From the NCBI RefSeq assembly GCF_008935075.1, contig NZ_CP044545.1, positions 3,351,587 to 3,415,586 on the forward strand: 64,000 bases of DNA, written 5' to 3'. Origin of the DNA: Pradoshia sp. D12 (lineage in GTDB: Bacteria > Bacillota > Bacilli > Bacillales > Pradoshiaceae). The notes under the pieces were generated by a model that searched no databases, was not told where the DNA came from, and saw only the letters and a program-made list of their open reading frames with translations. The translations under genes and the position numbers were made by a program. This document shows, piece after piece, positions 44,540 through 57,031 of this stretch (position 1 is its first letter; each line of letters opens with the position of its first letter).

Positions 44540-45907
44540 TTAAGATGCAAGCTGCGCTAATTTCCAGGCAAGAATATCTCTAAGAAATTCTGGCATCAAA
44601 TAGGTTTTGTTCTCAACCTCTCTGACTTCCGGAAAAAGATGGCCAAACGTAAACATATCAGGGATGGCCACCCTGTACAGCTCCTGTGTATTAATTTGTT
44701 TACCATTATGTAACCAACAGCTCTGATTATCCCTATCTATCAATTGAACACCGTCATAAACAAATGCTCCCATTATTTTCCCCCTAAAGCCAAGACCCTT
44801 TACTTGCAGATGAGGCCAGTCGGGATTACGAGTCAAATTTAAAATTTGTATTAATTTTTCTCCTGTAATGGTTAATATACATGGATTAATTGGGTGAGGA
44901 CAAATTTTGTGGATATCATATTTAGTCACATCTTTAGCATCCAAACCATCCAATAGTAGACCTGAATTTAATAAGGCGATGTCCACTTCACACCATTCCT
45001 TCACCCCTTGGCAAAGTAATTTAGAAAGATCTGAATCATGAAACCAGTCAGTTTTTAACGGCTGTTCTAGAGTTAGTATCGTTTCATTGAGAGTTGTCTT
45101 TCCGATTTCATACAGTTTATCTGCCATCAACTGATCTGCTACCGTTAATCCATCCGATCGCATATCTACAAGACCGGCCCGTGTAGAAATAAATCCTTCA
45201 TCTATTGTTACTTCTGCATGACCGACGTACATTCCATATTTACCTGCACAACATAAAAGAGTTTGGTTAATCCTTTTTCCACTATGCAAAATATGATGAG
45301 TATGCCCTCCAATAATCAGAGAAATTTCCGGATGTTTGGCTGCGATAACCTCATCACTTGGTAAGCCTAAGTGAGATAATAAAATTATAATATCTGCTTT
45401 TCCCTTTAATTCATTTATAATACGTTCGACCTCATAAAATGGATCTGTGATGGACCACCCTAGGAGATGATACAATTCAGTAAATGGAGCTGTTACGCCA
45501 AAAAAAGCAATACGCCTTCCTTTAGGCGTTACCCTAATATAATATGGAAAAGCCCAGCTAGGTCTGCTTCCATCAGGTTTATAAAGATTGGCAACGGTAA
45601 CTGAAAATTCGGCTTCCTCATATAAATGATCCAATTCATCATGGGGTAATGTAATTCCCTCGTTATTGCCAATCGTTGCACCGTTTATGCCCGCTTCATT
45701 TAATAATTGAATATTTCCTTTTCCCATTGTACCTTCCGTAAAAGGATGAAATCGGTCAACATGATCGCCTATATCGAGCTTAAACACAATATCTCCGGCT
45801 TCCTCATATGCCGCCTGCTGATTATTCATATATGTTACAATTTTATTCCAATGCTCAAAATGACTATGTATATCATTTATATGAAACAAATGAATTGTTT
45901 CCTTCAT
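44540..45907 (-). CDS. yunD: 5'-nucleotidase/2',3'-cyclic phosphodiesterase family metallophosphatase (YunD)
   Basis: The product has 455 residues with no signal peptide, so it is cytosolic, unlike most UshA relatives. The N-terminal two-metal phosphoesterase has HINDIHSHFEHW, VFKLDIGDHVDR, GATIGNNEGIT, ILLSHLGLPSDEV and IGGHTHHIL. About 290-450 is the 5'-nucleotidase C-terminal substrate domain. It hydrolyses nucleotide monoesters; the true substrate is unknown. Its ATG lies ten bases after the yunE stop, so the two are cotranscribed. The length matches B. subtilis YunD (462, recall). Confidence 0.9.
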   Translation of the reverse strand: MKETIHLFHINDIHSHFEHWNKIVTYMNNQQAAYEEAGDIVFKLDIGDHVDRFHPFTEGTMGKGNIQLLNEAGINGATIGNNEGITLPHDELDHLYEEAEFSVTVANLYKPDGSRPSWAFPYYIRVTPKGRRIAFFGVTAPFTELYHLLGWSITDPFYEVERIINELKGKADIIILLSHLGLPSDEVIAAKHPEISLIIGGHTHHILHSGKRINQTLLCCAGKYGMYVGHAEVTIDEGFISTRAGLVDMRSDGLTVADQLMADKLYEIGKTTLNETILTLEQPLKTDWFHDSDLSKLLCQGVKEWCEVDIALLNSGLLLDGLDAKDVTKYDIHKICPHPINPCILTITGEKLIQILNLTRNPDWPHLQVKGLGFRGKIMGAFVYDGVQLIDRDNQSCWLHNGKQINTQELYRVAIPDMFTFGHLFPEVREVENKTYLMPEFLRDILAWKLAQLAS

Positions 45908-45917
45908 ATTCCCACCT

Positions 45918-46742
45918 CTAAATTAACGCTTGTACCCCTTCCCAGATCAATTTTATGCCAACTACTACCAGCATGATTCTGAGTGCGATGACCAAGGTTG
46001 TACTTTTCATTTTCGTATTTACAAAGGCACCCAATTTTGCTCCAATATATCCACCCGGTATTAGCGCCAATGCATAAAGCCAATTGACATGGCCTTGAAA
46101 AATGTGGCTAATGGATCCAATAATGGAAGAGAAGAATATTAACAACATCGATGTCCCGACAGCGACATGGGGAGGAAAATGGAACGCAATCAACATAACC
46201 GGTACCATCAAAGAGCCTCCGCCTATCCCAAATAACGAAGAGAGAAAGCCGACCGCAAAAGAGACCAATATGGCGCTACTTTTTTTGTAACCATATTGAT
46301 GCTCACGCCCTTCCTTATCTATGTATGTACGTGTAACCATCCCGTTGAAATTCTTCTTTTTTGGCTTCAGTTTATTTCTGACCATAAGGAGAAAGGACAT
46401 GAAAACCATAAGGATTCCAAACAGGATATTAAAGGCATCCACATTTAAATAGGAATTGGCCCATCCTCCAATCAAACTGCCTGGCGCAATCCCAATCAAA
46501 AATAAATATGCACTTTTATAGTCCACAGTCTTCTGCTTTAAATAAGCAAGAGTAGAAGACAGCCCCGTAAAAATCAGGGTAAACAGAGAAGTACCCACTG
46601 CCATTTGGGGGCTGAGGGCACCGAGGATTCCACCTGATAAAAATAATAGAATCGGAACGATGATAATACCTCCGCCCAATCCAACAAGGGAACCGAAAAA
46701 GCCGGCAGCTACCCCCACAATTATTAATAAAATATAACTCAT
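45918..46742 (-). CDS. yunE: TSUP (TauE/SafE) family sulfite/sulfonate exporter-like protein (YunE)
   Basis: A 274-residue membrane protein with about eight helices. The two TSUP repeats are visible: LVGLGGGIIIVPILLFLSGG (about 20-39) and LFGIGGGSLMVPVMLIAFHF (about 165-184). The family moves sulfite, sulfoacetate or related organosulfur anions, but substrates vary, so none is assigned. It is the upstream partner of yunD, ten bases away. 'aaggcgga' precedes ATG 46742. Confidence 0.88.
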   Translation of the reverse strand: MSYILLIIVGVAAGFFGSLVGLGGGIIIVPILLFLSGGILGALSPQMAVGTSLFTLIFTGLSSTLAYLKQKTVDYKSAYLFLIGIAPGSLIGGWANSYLNVDAFNILFGILMVFMSFLLMVRNKLKPKKKNFNGMVTRTYIDKEGREHQYGYKKSSAILVSFAVGFLSSLFGIGGGSLMVPVMLIAFHFPPHVAVGTSMLLIFFSSIIGSISHIFQGHVNWLYALALIPGGYIGAKLGAFVNTKMKSTTLVIALRIMLVVVGIKLIWEGVQALI

Positions 46743-46907
46743 ATAATCCGCCTTCCAATGATTTAGTAATAAAGAGACAAAGCTGCTTGATTATAGCTCA
46801 TCGGTTGTTTATATCATTAATAACACCTCGACGTTATTGCAGAGAAAAATCGTCCAGGCGTATCTGCCTAATAAATCCTTGCGATGTTCCTTCCAACCGC
46901 TGGAGGC

Positions 46908-46998
46908 TTTTAACTTGATTCAGTCGAAGTTTGAACTCCTACTGATTTATCTCACGACCTAATCGAGGTGGGGAGACTTCTGCTGAATCAAGTTAAAA
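46908..46998. repeat. Inverted-repeat element at the yunF 3' end
   Basis: TTTTAACTTGATTCAG (46908-46923) is the exact reverse complement of CTGAATCAAGTTAAAA (46983-46998). Between them is 'ctcacgacctaatcgaggtggg', itself partly self-complementary. The right arm includes the yunF stop codon (46993-46995). It is transcribed as the end of yunF and may serve as its terminator. I recall similar elements being multi-copy in Bacillus genomes. The stretch 46743-46907 holds no gene. Confidence 0.7.
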
Positions 46999-47838
46999 CA
47001 AATCCATTTGTCTCGGATTTAAATCTTGATAGCTTATCCCGAGCATTTGTTGAAATTCCTTTGCGTTACCAGCGGCGTCTCCACCGGAATTATTGTTAAA
47101 TAAGACAATGATATCCCTTGTATCCTTTGCTAACTCCTGGATTCTCATTCTCCATTCAAGCAGTTCTTCTTCATTGTATTTATATAAATATCGAACTTCC
47201 CGCCAATTTGCATCATTCGGTTTATTCCAGCCATACACATTTCTTCCATGCATCCGCACAAGTGTAACTTCGGAATCGGTTGCAACTGGTACTGTCGGGA
47301 TTGAACCCTCGCCTGCTTGCGGTTCATCCACAATTGAATGAATCCACCCTTCTTCTTTCATAAAAGACAAGGTTGCTTCACGATATTTCTCACTAAACCA
47401 TGATTGATTTCTGAATTCCAAGACCACCTTACAATCGCCCATCATTTCCTTGCAATACCTTAAATAACTGACGTTTTCTTTTTTACAATCAAACCATGGG
47501 GGAAATTGAAACAAAACCAAGGCCAGCTTATTCGCGTTACTGTACGGCTTTAAGGAATCCTTAAAAGCATGGAACATGTCTTTTTTTGATTCAAAAGGGA
47601 TATCGCCACGCTGATGGCCCGTCATTCCTTGATAGGCTTTAACTATAAATTTAAAAGAATCAGGTGTCTCTTTAACCCATTTCTCAGCGTTCCTAATCGG
47701 CTGTACCGCGTAAAAGGAGGCATCAACTTCCACTACCGGAAAATGGCTGCTGTACTCAGCCAGCTTATCTTTAGGCTTAATAGTTGAAGGATAAAGGGTA
47801 TCATGATCACCCCAACCAGTTACACCAATATAAATCAT
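46993..47838 (-). CDS. yunF: YunF-like DUF72 protein
   Basis: The product has 281 residues, the length of B. subtilis YunF. It is a DUF72 TIM-barrel protein: IYIGVTGWGDHDTLYPSTI at the start, FPVVEVDASFYAVQP, LVLFQFPPWFDCKKENVSYL, VVLEFRNQSWF, VRMHGRNVYGW and IVLFNNNSGGDAAGNAKEFQ. No reaction is known for the family. Its last codon and stop lie in a dispersed inverted repeat. It is monocistronic; 'aggaggagatcc' precedes ATG 47838. Confidence 0.9.
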   Translation of the reverse strand: MIYIGVTGWGDHDTLYPSTIKPKDKLAEYSSHFPVVEVDASFYAVQPIRNAEKWVKETPDSFKFIVKAYQGMTGHQRGDIPFESKKDMFHAFKDSLKPYSNANKLALVLFQFPPWFDCKKENVSYLRYCKEMMGDCKVVLEFRNQSWFSEKYREATLSFMKEEGWIHSIVDEPQAGEGSIPTVPVATDSEVTLVRMHGRNVYGWNKPNDANWREVRYLYKYNEEELLEWRMRIQELAKDTRDIIVLFNNNSGGDAAGNAKEFQQMLGISYQDLNPRQMDLF

Positions 47839-47935
47839 AAAGGATCTCCTCCTACGTCATATAATAGCATATGAATACAGATCCTTGGTGAATGGTGCTC
47901 CTTTGTTATGGAGGACTACATTTAATCCTATATAC

Positions 47936-47970
47936 AAAAAAGACGGCACATTTCATGCCGTCTTTTTTAC
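47936..47970 (-). terminator. Terminator of adhE
   Basis: 'aaaagacggca' pairs with 'tgccgtctttt' in a short perfect stem just past the adhE stop, with A/T tracts on both sides. Confidence 0.85.
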
Positions 47971-47977
47971 CAGATTA

Positions 47978-50581
47978 TTAAACTCCTTTGTACGCTTCTC
48001 TTAAGATTTCTTCCAGTTCACTGATTAGAGGTAATTTTGGATTGGCAGTTGTACATTGGTCTTCAAATGCACGCTCTGCTAATATTTTTACATTTTCCTC
48101 AAATCTTTCTTGAGTTATTCCTTGTCCTTTAATGCTCATATCGATTTCCAATGATTTACCCAGCTCAGTGACAGCCTCTATTAATGACTGAACCCCTTCT
48201 TCAGTTGTGCTTGCAGGTAGTCCCAGTATTCTGGCTATTTGAGCATATCGCTCATCCGCACAGTAGTATTCATATTTAGGGAAGAGCGCATGTTTTCTTG
48301 GACGAATGGCATTGTAACGAATAACATGCGGCATAAGAATTGCATTAGAGCGGCCATGCGGGATATGGAATTCAGCTCCAATCTTATGTGCTAGGCTGTG
48401 ATTAATACCCAGGAAGGCATTGGAGAAGGCCATCCCTGCCATACAGGATGCATTATGCATTTTCTCACGAGCTTCCTCATTCGCTCCGTCATGGTACGCT
48501 GTTTTTAAATTATTAAAGACTAGTTCAATAGCTTTTAAGGCTAAACCATCTGTATAATCATTTGCCATTACAGACACATAAGCCTCAATGGCATGTGTTA
48601 AAACGTCCATCCCTGTATCAGCTGTGATATTTTTAGGAACAGTCATGACAAACTGGGAATCCAGGATTGCTACATCCGGTGTTAAGGCATAGTCAGCCAG
48701 CGGATACTTTACATTCGTTTCTTTATCCGTAATAACCGCAAATGGCGTTACTTCAGAACCAGTACCGGAGGTGGTCGGGATGGCAACAAATTGGGCTTTT
48801 TCACCTAAGTCAGGATATTTATACGTACGTTTCCTGATATCAATGAATTTTTGTTTAATGTTAAAGAATGATGTTTCCGGTTGTTCATAGAATAACCACA
48901 TGCCCTTCGCTGCATCCAGCGCAGAACCACCGCCCAGAGCGACAATTACATCCGGCTCAAAGCTATGCATTAATTTAGCACCCTTGAATACTGTTTCATC
49001 AGATGGATCCGGTTCAACATCCGCAAACATTTCGATTGCTTCAATCCCTTTATTTTTCCATAAATATTCTTTAACAATATCAACATAACCAAGGCTTACC
49101 ATGCCTGGATCCGTTACAATAAAGGCACGTTTGATTCTTCTCATTTTTGCTAGATACTGTGTGGAATACTTCTCAAAATAAATTTTTGGCGGCAATTTAA
49201 ACCATTGCATATTATTACGACGCTGTGTCATCATCTTCACGTTAATCAAGTGAGTAGCTGATACATTTTCAGAAACTGAGTTATTTCCATAAGAGCCACA
49301 ACCAAGTGTTAAAGATGGAATGAAGGCATTATAGATGTCACCAATTCCTCCTTGAGCAGATGGGGAATTTACAATAATACGACATGCTTTCATTTTTATT
49401 CCGTATTCCCGTTGGATTTGTTCATTGGTGCTATGAATAACGGCCGAGTGTCCAAGACCACCTAAGTTCAGCATATCCATACATGCACCAAAGCCCTCTT
49501 CCGTAGATTTAACACGGATACACGCCAATACCGGACTTAATTTTTCACGAGATAAAGGATATTGTGGACCTGCACCATCAATTTCGGCAATTATTATTTT
49601 GGTATGCTCAGGTACTTTAATTCCAGCCATTTCAGCTATCTCATTAGCAGATTTTCCAACAATATGAGCATTAACGGCACATGATTGTTCATCAATAACA
49701 AGACGTTCAAGTTTCTTTAATTCTTTATCATTTACAAAATAGCAGTTATTTTTTATAAACTCTTGTTTAACTTCTTCATAGATCTGATCATCTACAATAA
49801 TAGCTTGCTCAGAGGCACAGATCATGCCGTTATCAAAAGACTTCGATAAAATAACATCATTGACTGCACGCTTTACTTTAGCTGACTTTTCAATATAACA
49901 AGGTACGTTACCAGGACCTACACCTAGTGCCGGCTTACCTGTAGAATAAGCTGATTTAACCATTCCTGCTCCGCCTGTCGCAAGCACTAATGCGATATCT
50001 TTATGATTCATTAATTGCTTTGTAGCTTCAATGGATGGGTGCTCAATCCATTGAATACATCCTTTAGGAGCACCTGCAGCTACGGCAGCATCATGCAGGA
50101 CTTGCGCCGCCTTCTTGGAGCATTCTTGTGCTGATGGATGGAAAGCAAATATAATTGGGTTACGTGTCTTAATAGATATTAAAGCTTTAAACATAGTAGT
50201 CGAAGTAGGATTCGTAACTGGTGTGACACCTGCAACAATTCCGACAGGCTCTGCAATCTCCATGACACCTGTTTGTTGATCTTCACGAATGACACCAACC
50301 GTTTTATCGTATTTAATACTGTGCCAAATATATTCCGTTGCAAACATGTTTTTAGTACATTTATCTTCGTAAATCCCTCTGCCAGTCTCTTCCACCGCCA
50401 TTTTAGCTAAAAGCATGTGTTGATCAAGACCGGCAATTGCCATTTGATGAACAATCTCATCGATTTTTTCTTGATCAAATGTCTCAAATGTACGCAGGGC
50501 CGATTTTCCATTTTCGATTAACTCTTCAATCATCTCAGATACCTTAAGGACTTCTTCTATTTTTTCTTCTTTAACAGCCAT
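47978..50581 (-). CDS. adhE: Bifunctional acetaldehyde-CoA/alcohol dehydrogenase AdhE
   Basis: An 867-residue two-domain enzyme of full length. The N-terminal aldehyde dehydrogenase (about 1-440) has VTPVTNPTSTTMFKALISIK and the catalytic C255 in DNGMICASEQ. The C-terminal iron-dependent alcohol dehydrogenase (about 450-867) has ALGGGSALDAAKGMW, DVLTHAIEAYVSV and GINHSLAHKIGAEFHIPHG with the metal histidines. It reduces acetyl-CoA to ethanol in fermentation, regenerating two NAD+, and usually forms long spirosomes. B. subtilis lacks it at this place. Two Rex-type operators upstream predict anaerobic or high-NADH induction. 'aaggaggaaattg' precedes the ATG. Confidence 0.95.
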   Translation of the reverse strand: MAVKEEKIEEVLKVSEMIEELIENGKSALRTFETFDQEKIDEIVHQMAIAGLDQHMLLAKMAVEETGRGIYEDKCTKNMFATEYIWHSIKYDKTVGVIREDQQTGVMEIAEPVGIVAGVTPVTNPTSTTMFKALISIKTRNPIIFAFHPSAQECSKKAAQVLHDAAVAAGAPKGCIQWIEHPSIEATKQLMNHKDIALVLATGGAGMVKSAYSTGKPALGVGPGNVPCYIEKSAKVKRAVNDVILSKSFDNGMICASEQAIIVDDQIYEEVKQEFIKNNCYFVNDKELKKLERLVIDEQSCAVNAHIVGKSANEIAEMAGIKVPEHTKIIIAEIDGAGPQYPLSREKLSPVLACIRVKSTEEGFGACMDMLNLGGLGHSAVIHSTNEQIQREYGIKMKACRIIVNSPSAQGGIGDIYNAFIPSLTLGCGSYGNNSVSENVSATHLINVKMMTQRRNNMQWFKLPPKIYFEKYSTQYLAKMRRIKRAFIVTDPGMVSLGYVDIVKEYLWKNKGIEAIEMFADVEPDPSDETVFKGAKLMHSFEPDVIVALGGGSALDAAKGMWLFYEQPETSFFNIKQKFIDIRKRTYKYPDLGEKAQFVAIPTTSGTGSEVTPFAVITDKETNVKYPLADYALTPDVAILDSQFVMTVPKNITADTGMDVLTHAIEAYVSVMANDYTDGLALKAIELVFNNLKTAYHDGANEEAREKMHNASCMAGMAFSNAFLGINHSLAHKIGAEFHIPHGRSNAILMPHVIRYNAIRPRKHALFPKYEYYCADERYAQIARILGLPASTTEEGVQSLIEAVTELGKSLEIDMSIKGQGITQERFEENVKILAERAFEDQCTTANPKLPLISELEEILREAYKGV

Positions 50582-50729
50582 TTCAATTTCCTCCTTATAG
50601 AAAACTTAGTATTGGTCGTAAATAGTCCCACAGGGATAAAATACGTCCCTATTAGTGAAAAAAATTACTGAACATCCTATCTGACAATTTAATTTTATCA
50701 GATTATTTAAAATCAGTCTGTAAACAATT

Positions 50730-50769
50730 TGTGAACACCTTCACCTTACAGATTGTGAAATACTTCACA
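50730..50769. promoter_or_regulatory. Two Rex-type operators upstream of adhE
   Basis: TGTGAAATACTTCACA at 50754-50769 is a perfect TGTGAAN4TTCACA palindrome, and TGTGAACACCTTCACC at 50730-50745 matches in all but the last base. The two sites are 24 bases apart, centre to centre. This is the classical recognition sequence of Rex, the NADH-sensing repressor. They lie about 150-190 bases before the adhE start. The exact promoter is not resolved; a TTTACA at 50726-50721 and a following 'tgataaaat' are candidates on the minus strand. Confidence 0.8.
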
Positions 50770-50943
50770 TACTTATTATATGCCTGCTTTATGTATTTGT
50801 CTAACTGTAGTCATTATTTTTTGAATTTAAGTCCTTTGTCATAGATCCACTTCTATCGGATTGACAGAGAAGTCTTTATATTGACAAAATAATAAACTCA
50901 AGTAAAGTAATTCTTAAATAGAACTGAAGGGAGAATGATTCCT

Positions 50944-51249
50944 ATGTACAAAAAAGCCCTCTTACTGGCAGGCTTAGTTTTTTCTTTAACTGCATGCTCT
51001 TCTGGTAATGAAGAAGAATCGCAAAAACCACTAACAGAAGAAGAAAAAATATATGCCAATAACTGTGCTTCCTGCCATGGCAATGCTTTAGAAGGCTATG
51101 CCGGACCAAAGCTTGAGGATATCGGAAATAGTATGAGTAAGGATGAAATCCTGGATATAATCAATAACGGTGCGAAAGGAATGCCTGCAGGAATAATCAA
51201 AGGCGAGGATGCAGAGAAAGTTGCTGCATGGCTTGCTGAGAAAAAGTAG
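50944..51249 (+). CDS. cccB: Cytochrome c-551-type lipoprotein
   Basis: I use ATG 50944, ten bases after 'aagggag', giving 101 residues; an ATG at 50935 is too close to the site. The lipobox LVFSLTAC (C18) anchors it outside the membrane after signal cleavage. Haem attachment is CASCHG near residue 42, and the sixth ligand is the Met in GAKGMPAG. This small class I cytochrome c resembles B. subtilis CccB, which carries electrons near the terminal oxidases. It is monocistronic, with a TTGACA at 50881-50886 that could be its -35, and a terminator follows. Confidence 0.85.
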   Translation: MYKKALLLAGLVFSLTACSSGNEEESQKPLTEEEKIYANNCASCHGNALEGYAGPKLEDIGNSMSKDEILDIINNGAKGMPAGIIKGEDAEKVAAWLAEKK

Positions 51250-51313
51250 AATAGAGATTTAAAGAGAGATATGGAATCAATGGTTTATGGTTTAATGAAA
51301 ATTAAACAGCACT

Positions 51314-51350
51314 AAGAAATGCCGTTACCACTACGTAACGGCATTTCTTA
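51314..51350. terminator. Bidirectional terminator between cccB and the MscS gene
   Basis: 'aagaaatgccgttac' pairs with 'gtaacggcatttctt' in a 15-base perfect stem between convergent genes. Confidence 0.8.
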
Positions 51351-52217
51351 GTGTTCTATATAATCCTTTTGTCTATCTTGTACGGCAAATTGTTGCGATG
51401 CTAAACCAATACGATTTTCATACATTTTCTGCGCCATAACTTTCTTAGCCATTTGAGCTGCTTCCATATAGTACTCATCGCTTACTGTAGCTTTGATTGA
51501 AAATCGTAAGCCATACAATGAAGATAAGCCATGAACTTGATAGGGTTCGAGATATTCTCCTTTTAAATCAGTTTTGAGATAATGGATTTGCTTTTGGTTG
51601 AGTTCATCACATACCTCAGCAAGTAACTCTTCTATTTTTGCAGGATTCTCTTGGAAACTAACAATTACGCTCTCAAAAATTCTTCTCCTTTCAACATTTC
51701 CGTTTTCTACTTTGCGAATTTCACCATTTGGAACTGTCATTAGTTTTCCGTTAAGTAATCGGATTTTCACCACTCTAAATCCCATATCCTCTACTGTCCC
51801 ACCATCTATTTCCCCATTTACGTGGACAAAATCCCCTCGCTGAAATTGTTTTTCGAATATCATAAAAAACCCTGCCAGAAGATCAGTCATAATTTTTTGG
51901 GCACCCAGTCCAACTACAATTCCTACCACTCCACCGGCAACCAGTATATTTTTGATATCCACGAAGGGTTTAATCATAGCAAGAATAATAATAAAGAAAC
52001 CCAAATAATTAGACGTGTTGCGTACTACAGATTCAATTGTTTGTTCCTTTTTCTCAATCAAAAAATTTGTATGCTTAAAGAACTTGTGAAGAATAAACCT
52101 GACGAGATAAATCAAAGCATAGGTGATGATAAAAGTGTATAGGATTGTTAATCCATAACTTTTGAGTTGAGGCCAATCAATGCTGATATAACTTTGTAAC
52201 CTGTTAATAAAGTCCAT
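51348..52217 (-). CDS. Small-conductance mechanosensitive channel (MscS family, YkuT-like)
   Basis: A 289-residue channel. The first helix (about 20-45) is followed by two more. The pore-lining TM3 is Gly/Ala-rich: ILVAGGVVGIVVGLGAQKIM near 91-110, then DLLAGFFMIFEKQFQRGDFV. Next comes the MscS beta domain (FRVVKIRLLNGKLMTVPNGE) and a C-terminal alpha/beta domain. It releases solutes on hypo-osmotic shock. It resembles B. subtilis YkuT more than YhdY in size. 'agggaggatag' precedes ATG 52217. Confidence 0.88.
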   Translation of the reverse strand: MDFINRLQSYISIDWPQLKSYGLTILYTFIITYALIYLVRFILHKFFKHTNFLIEKKEQTIESVVRNTSNYLGFFIIILAMIKPFVDIKNILVAGGVVGIVVGLGAQKIMTDLLAGFFMIFEKQFQRGDFVHVNGEIDGGTVEDMGFRVVKIRLLNGKLMTVPNGEIRKVENGNVERRRIFESVIVSFQENPAKIEELLAEVCDELNQKQIHYLKTDLKGEYLEPYQVHGLSSLYGLRFSIKATVSDEYYMEAAQMAKKVMAQKMYENRIGLASQQFAVQDRQKDYIEH

Positions 52218-52404
52218 ATCTATCCTCCCTAATTATAAAAACAATATAAGGATTACTAAATACTACTAAATATTCTTTTATTATCCAAGTGTTATTGTTT
52301 AATAAAATCCATTAGACCTATTTAAATAAAATAGAGGCAGATGCTATGGAGTCTAAATTATATGGTTCATGGCTAATATAAGTTGCATTGCTTATTCTTC
52401 CTTC

Positions 52405-52510
52405 GGTAAAGATGGGGCATAGCCGCGTCATAGGTGGCTTCCTCCACCTTTCCTGCACCTTTACCCCGGTATAGGTGGGGCATAACTACGCCATAGGTAG
52501 GGTATAGGTG
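52405..52510. repeat. Short tandem-type repeat unit, two copies
   Basis: A unit of about 33 bases occurs at about 52405-52438 and 52468-52502, 63 bases apart. Both copies carry 'ggt(a)ta/aaag..tggggcata', 'cgccataggt/cgtcataggt' and related words. It lies between the MscS gene and sufB, on no plausible gene. The high-GC content and 'cataggtgg' echoes suggest a dispersed repeat fragment. Confidence 0.55.
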
Positions 52511-52536
52511 ATTCCCCTTCAACTTTGGAGACGATA

Positions 52537-52574
52537 AAAAAAGAATCCGAAAATAAATTCGGATTCTTAATATA
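52537..52574 (-). terminator. Terminator of the suf operon
   Basis: On the minus strand 'aagaatccgaa' and 'ttcggattctt' pair perfectly and run into 'ttttttat'. Confidence 0.85.
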
Positions 52575-52595
52575 GTGGAAAGAGTTGTCTCAGTA

Positions 52596-53993
52596 TTAAC
52601 CGATAGAACCTTCCATCTCAAATTTAATTAATCTGTTCATTTCAACTGCATATTCCATTGGAAGTTCTTTTGTGAACGGTTCAATGAATCCCATAACGAT
52701 CATTTCTGTTGCTTCCTGTTCTGAGATACCGCGGCTCATTAAATAGAAGAGCTGCTCTTCAGATACTTTGGAAACTTTCGCTTCATGCTCAAGTGAGATA
52801 TTATCATTGTGGATTTCATTGTATGGAATCGTATCAGAAGTTGATTGATTATCCATAATGAGTGTATCACACTCGATATTAGAGCGTGCTCCATCAGCCC
52901 TTTTACCAAAGTGCACAACCCCACGATAGCTCACTTTACCGCCATGCTGAGAAATTGACTTAGATACAATCGTAGAAGATGTATTTGGAGCTAAGTGAAT
53001 CATTTTAGCACCTGCATCCTGGTGTTGACCTTTACCTGCAATAGCAATGGAAAGCGTCATACCACGGGCACCCTCACCGCGTAAAATACAAGCTGGATAT
53101 TTCATGGTAAGCTTGGAGCCGATGTTTCCATCTACCCATTCCATTGTACCGTGAGCATCTACTACTGTACGTTTAGTAACAAGGTTATATACATTGTTTG
53201 CCCAGTTTTGGATTGTTGTGTAACGGCAATAAGCATTTTCTTTAACAATGATTTCAACAACAGCACTGTGAAGTGAATTTGTTGTATAAACAGGAGCCGT
53301 ACAGCCTTCTACATAATGTACGGACGCATCTTTATCAACGATGATTAAAGTACGCTCAAACTGACCCATGTTTTCAGAGTTAATACGGAAATATGCTTGC
53401 AATGGTGTATCTACTTTAATACCTGGTGGGACATAGATAAATGATCCACCGGACCAAACTGCAGAGTTCAATGCAGCAAATTTATTATCAGATGGCGGAA
53501 TTACTTTAGCAAAGTGTTCACGGAAAAGATCTTCATTTTCACGTAAAGCGGAATCTGTATCTTTGAATACGATTCCCATTGCTTCCAGGTCTTCCTTCAT
53601 ATTATGGTACACAACCTCGGATTCATATTGAGCTGATACACCGGCTAGGTATTTTTGTTCAGCTTCAGGAATACCAAGTTTATCGAATGTACGTTTAATT
53701 TCCTCAGGAACTTCATCCCAAGATTTCTCAGACTTCTCAGATGGTTTTACATAATACGTAATCTCATCAAAGTTTAAGTCTGAGAGATTGCCTCCCCATT
53801 GTGGCATTGGCATTTTATAAAAATGTTCAAGAGACTTCAAGCGGAAGTCAAGCATCCATTGTGGTTCGTTCTTCATACGAGAGATTTCTTCAACAATCTC
53901 TTTAGTTAAACCGCGTTTAGAACGAAAGATGGAAACGTCCTTATCATGAAAGCCATATTTATAATCACCGATATCAGGCATTTTTTTAGCCAT
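52596..53993 (-). CDS. sufB: Fe-S assembly scaffold protein SufB
   Basis: The product has 465 residues, the usual length in bacilli. Family landmarks are [20 protein letters not shown] at the start, [36 protein letters not shown] with a conserved Cys, [20 protein letters not shown] and [20 protein letters not shown]. SufB forms the SufBC2D scaffold where new clusters are built. It is the last gene of sufC-sufD-sufS-sufU-sufB, 63 bases after sufU, with its own 'aaggaggaagcg' site. In Gram-positives this is the main Fe-S pathway and sufB is essential. Confidence 0.95.
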   Translation of the reverse strand: MAKKMPDIGDYKYGFHDKDVSIFRSKRGLTKEIVEEISRMKNEPQWMLDFRLKSLEHFYKMPMPQWGGNLSDLNFDEITYYVKPSEKSEKSWDEVPEEIKRTFDKLGIPEAEQKYLAGVSAQYESEVVYHNMKEDLEAMGIVFKDTDSALRENEDLFREHFAKVIPPSDNKFAALNSAVWSGGSFIYVPPGIKVDTPLQAYFRINSENMGQFERTLIIVDKDASVHYVEGCTAPVYTTNSLHSAVVEIIVKENAYCRYTTIQNWANNVYNLVTKRTVVDAHGTMEWVDGNIGSKLTMKYPACILRGEGARGMTLSIAIAGKGQHQDAGAKMIHLAPNTSSTIVSKSISQHGGKVSYRGVVHFGKRADGARSNIECDTLIMDNQSTSDTIPYNEIHNDNISLEHEAKVSKVSEEQLFYLMSRGISEQEATEMIVMGFIEPFTKELPMEYAVEMNRLIKFEMEGSIG

Positions 53994-54056
53994 CGATCGC
54001 TTCCTCCTTCTTACTTAGTTTTAGCTGTTTTTCACTCTCAGCTAAAACATGTCATT

Positions 54057-57014
<2,958 letters not shown>

Positions 57015-57031
57015 AACGATCCTCCTATTGC

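Noticed and set aside
52373-52621. An 82-codon minus-strand frame with repeated MPHLYR words
   Set aside because: It overlaps the suf terminator and the end of sufB and lies on a non-coding repeat; the protein-level repeat only reflects the DNA repeat.
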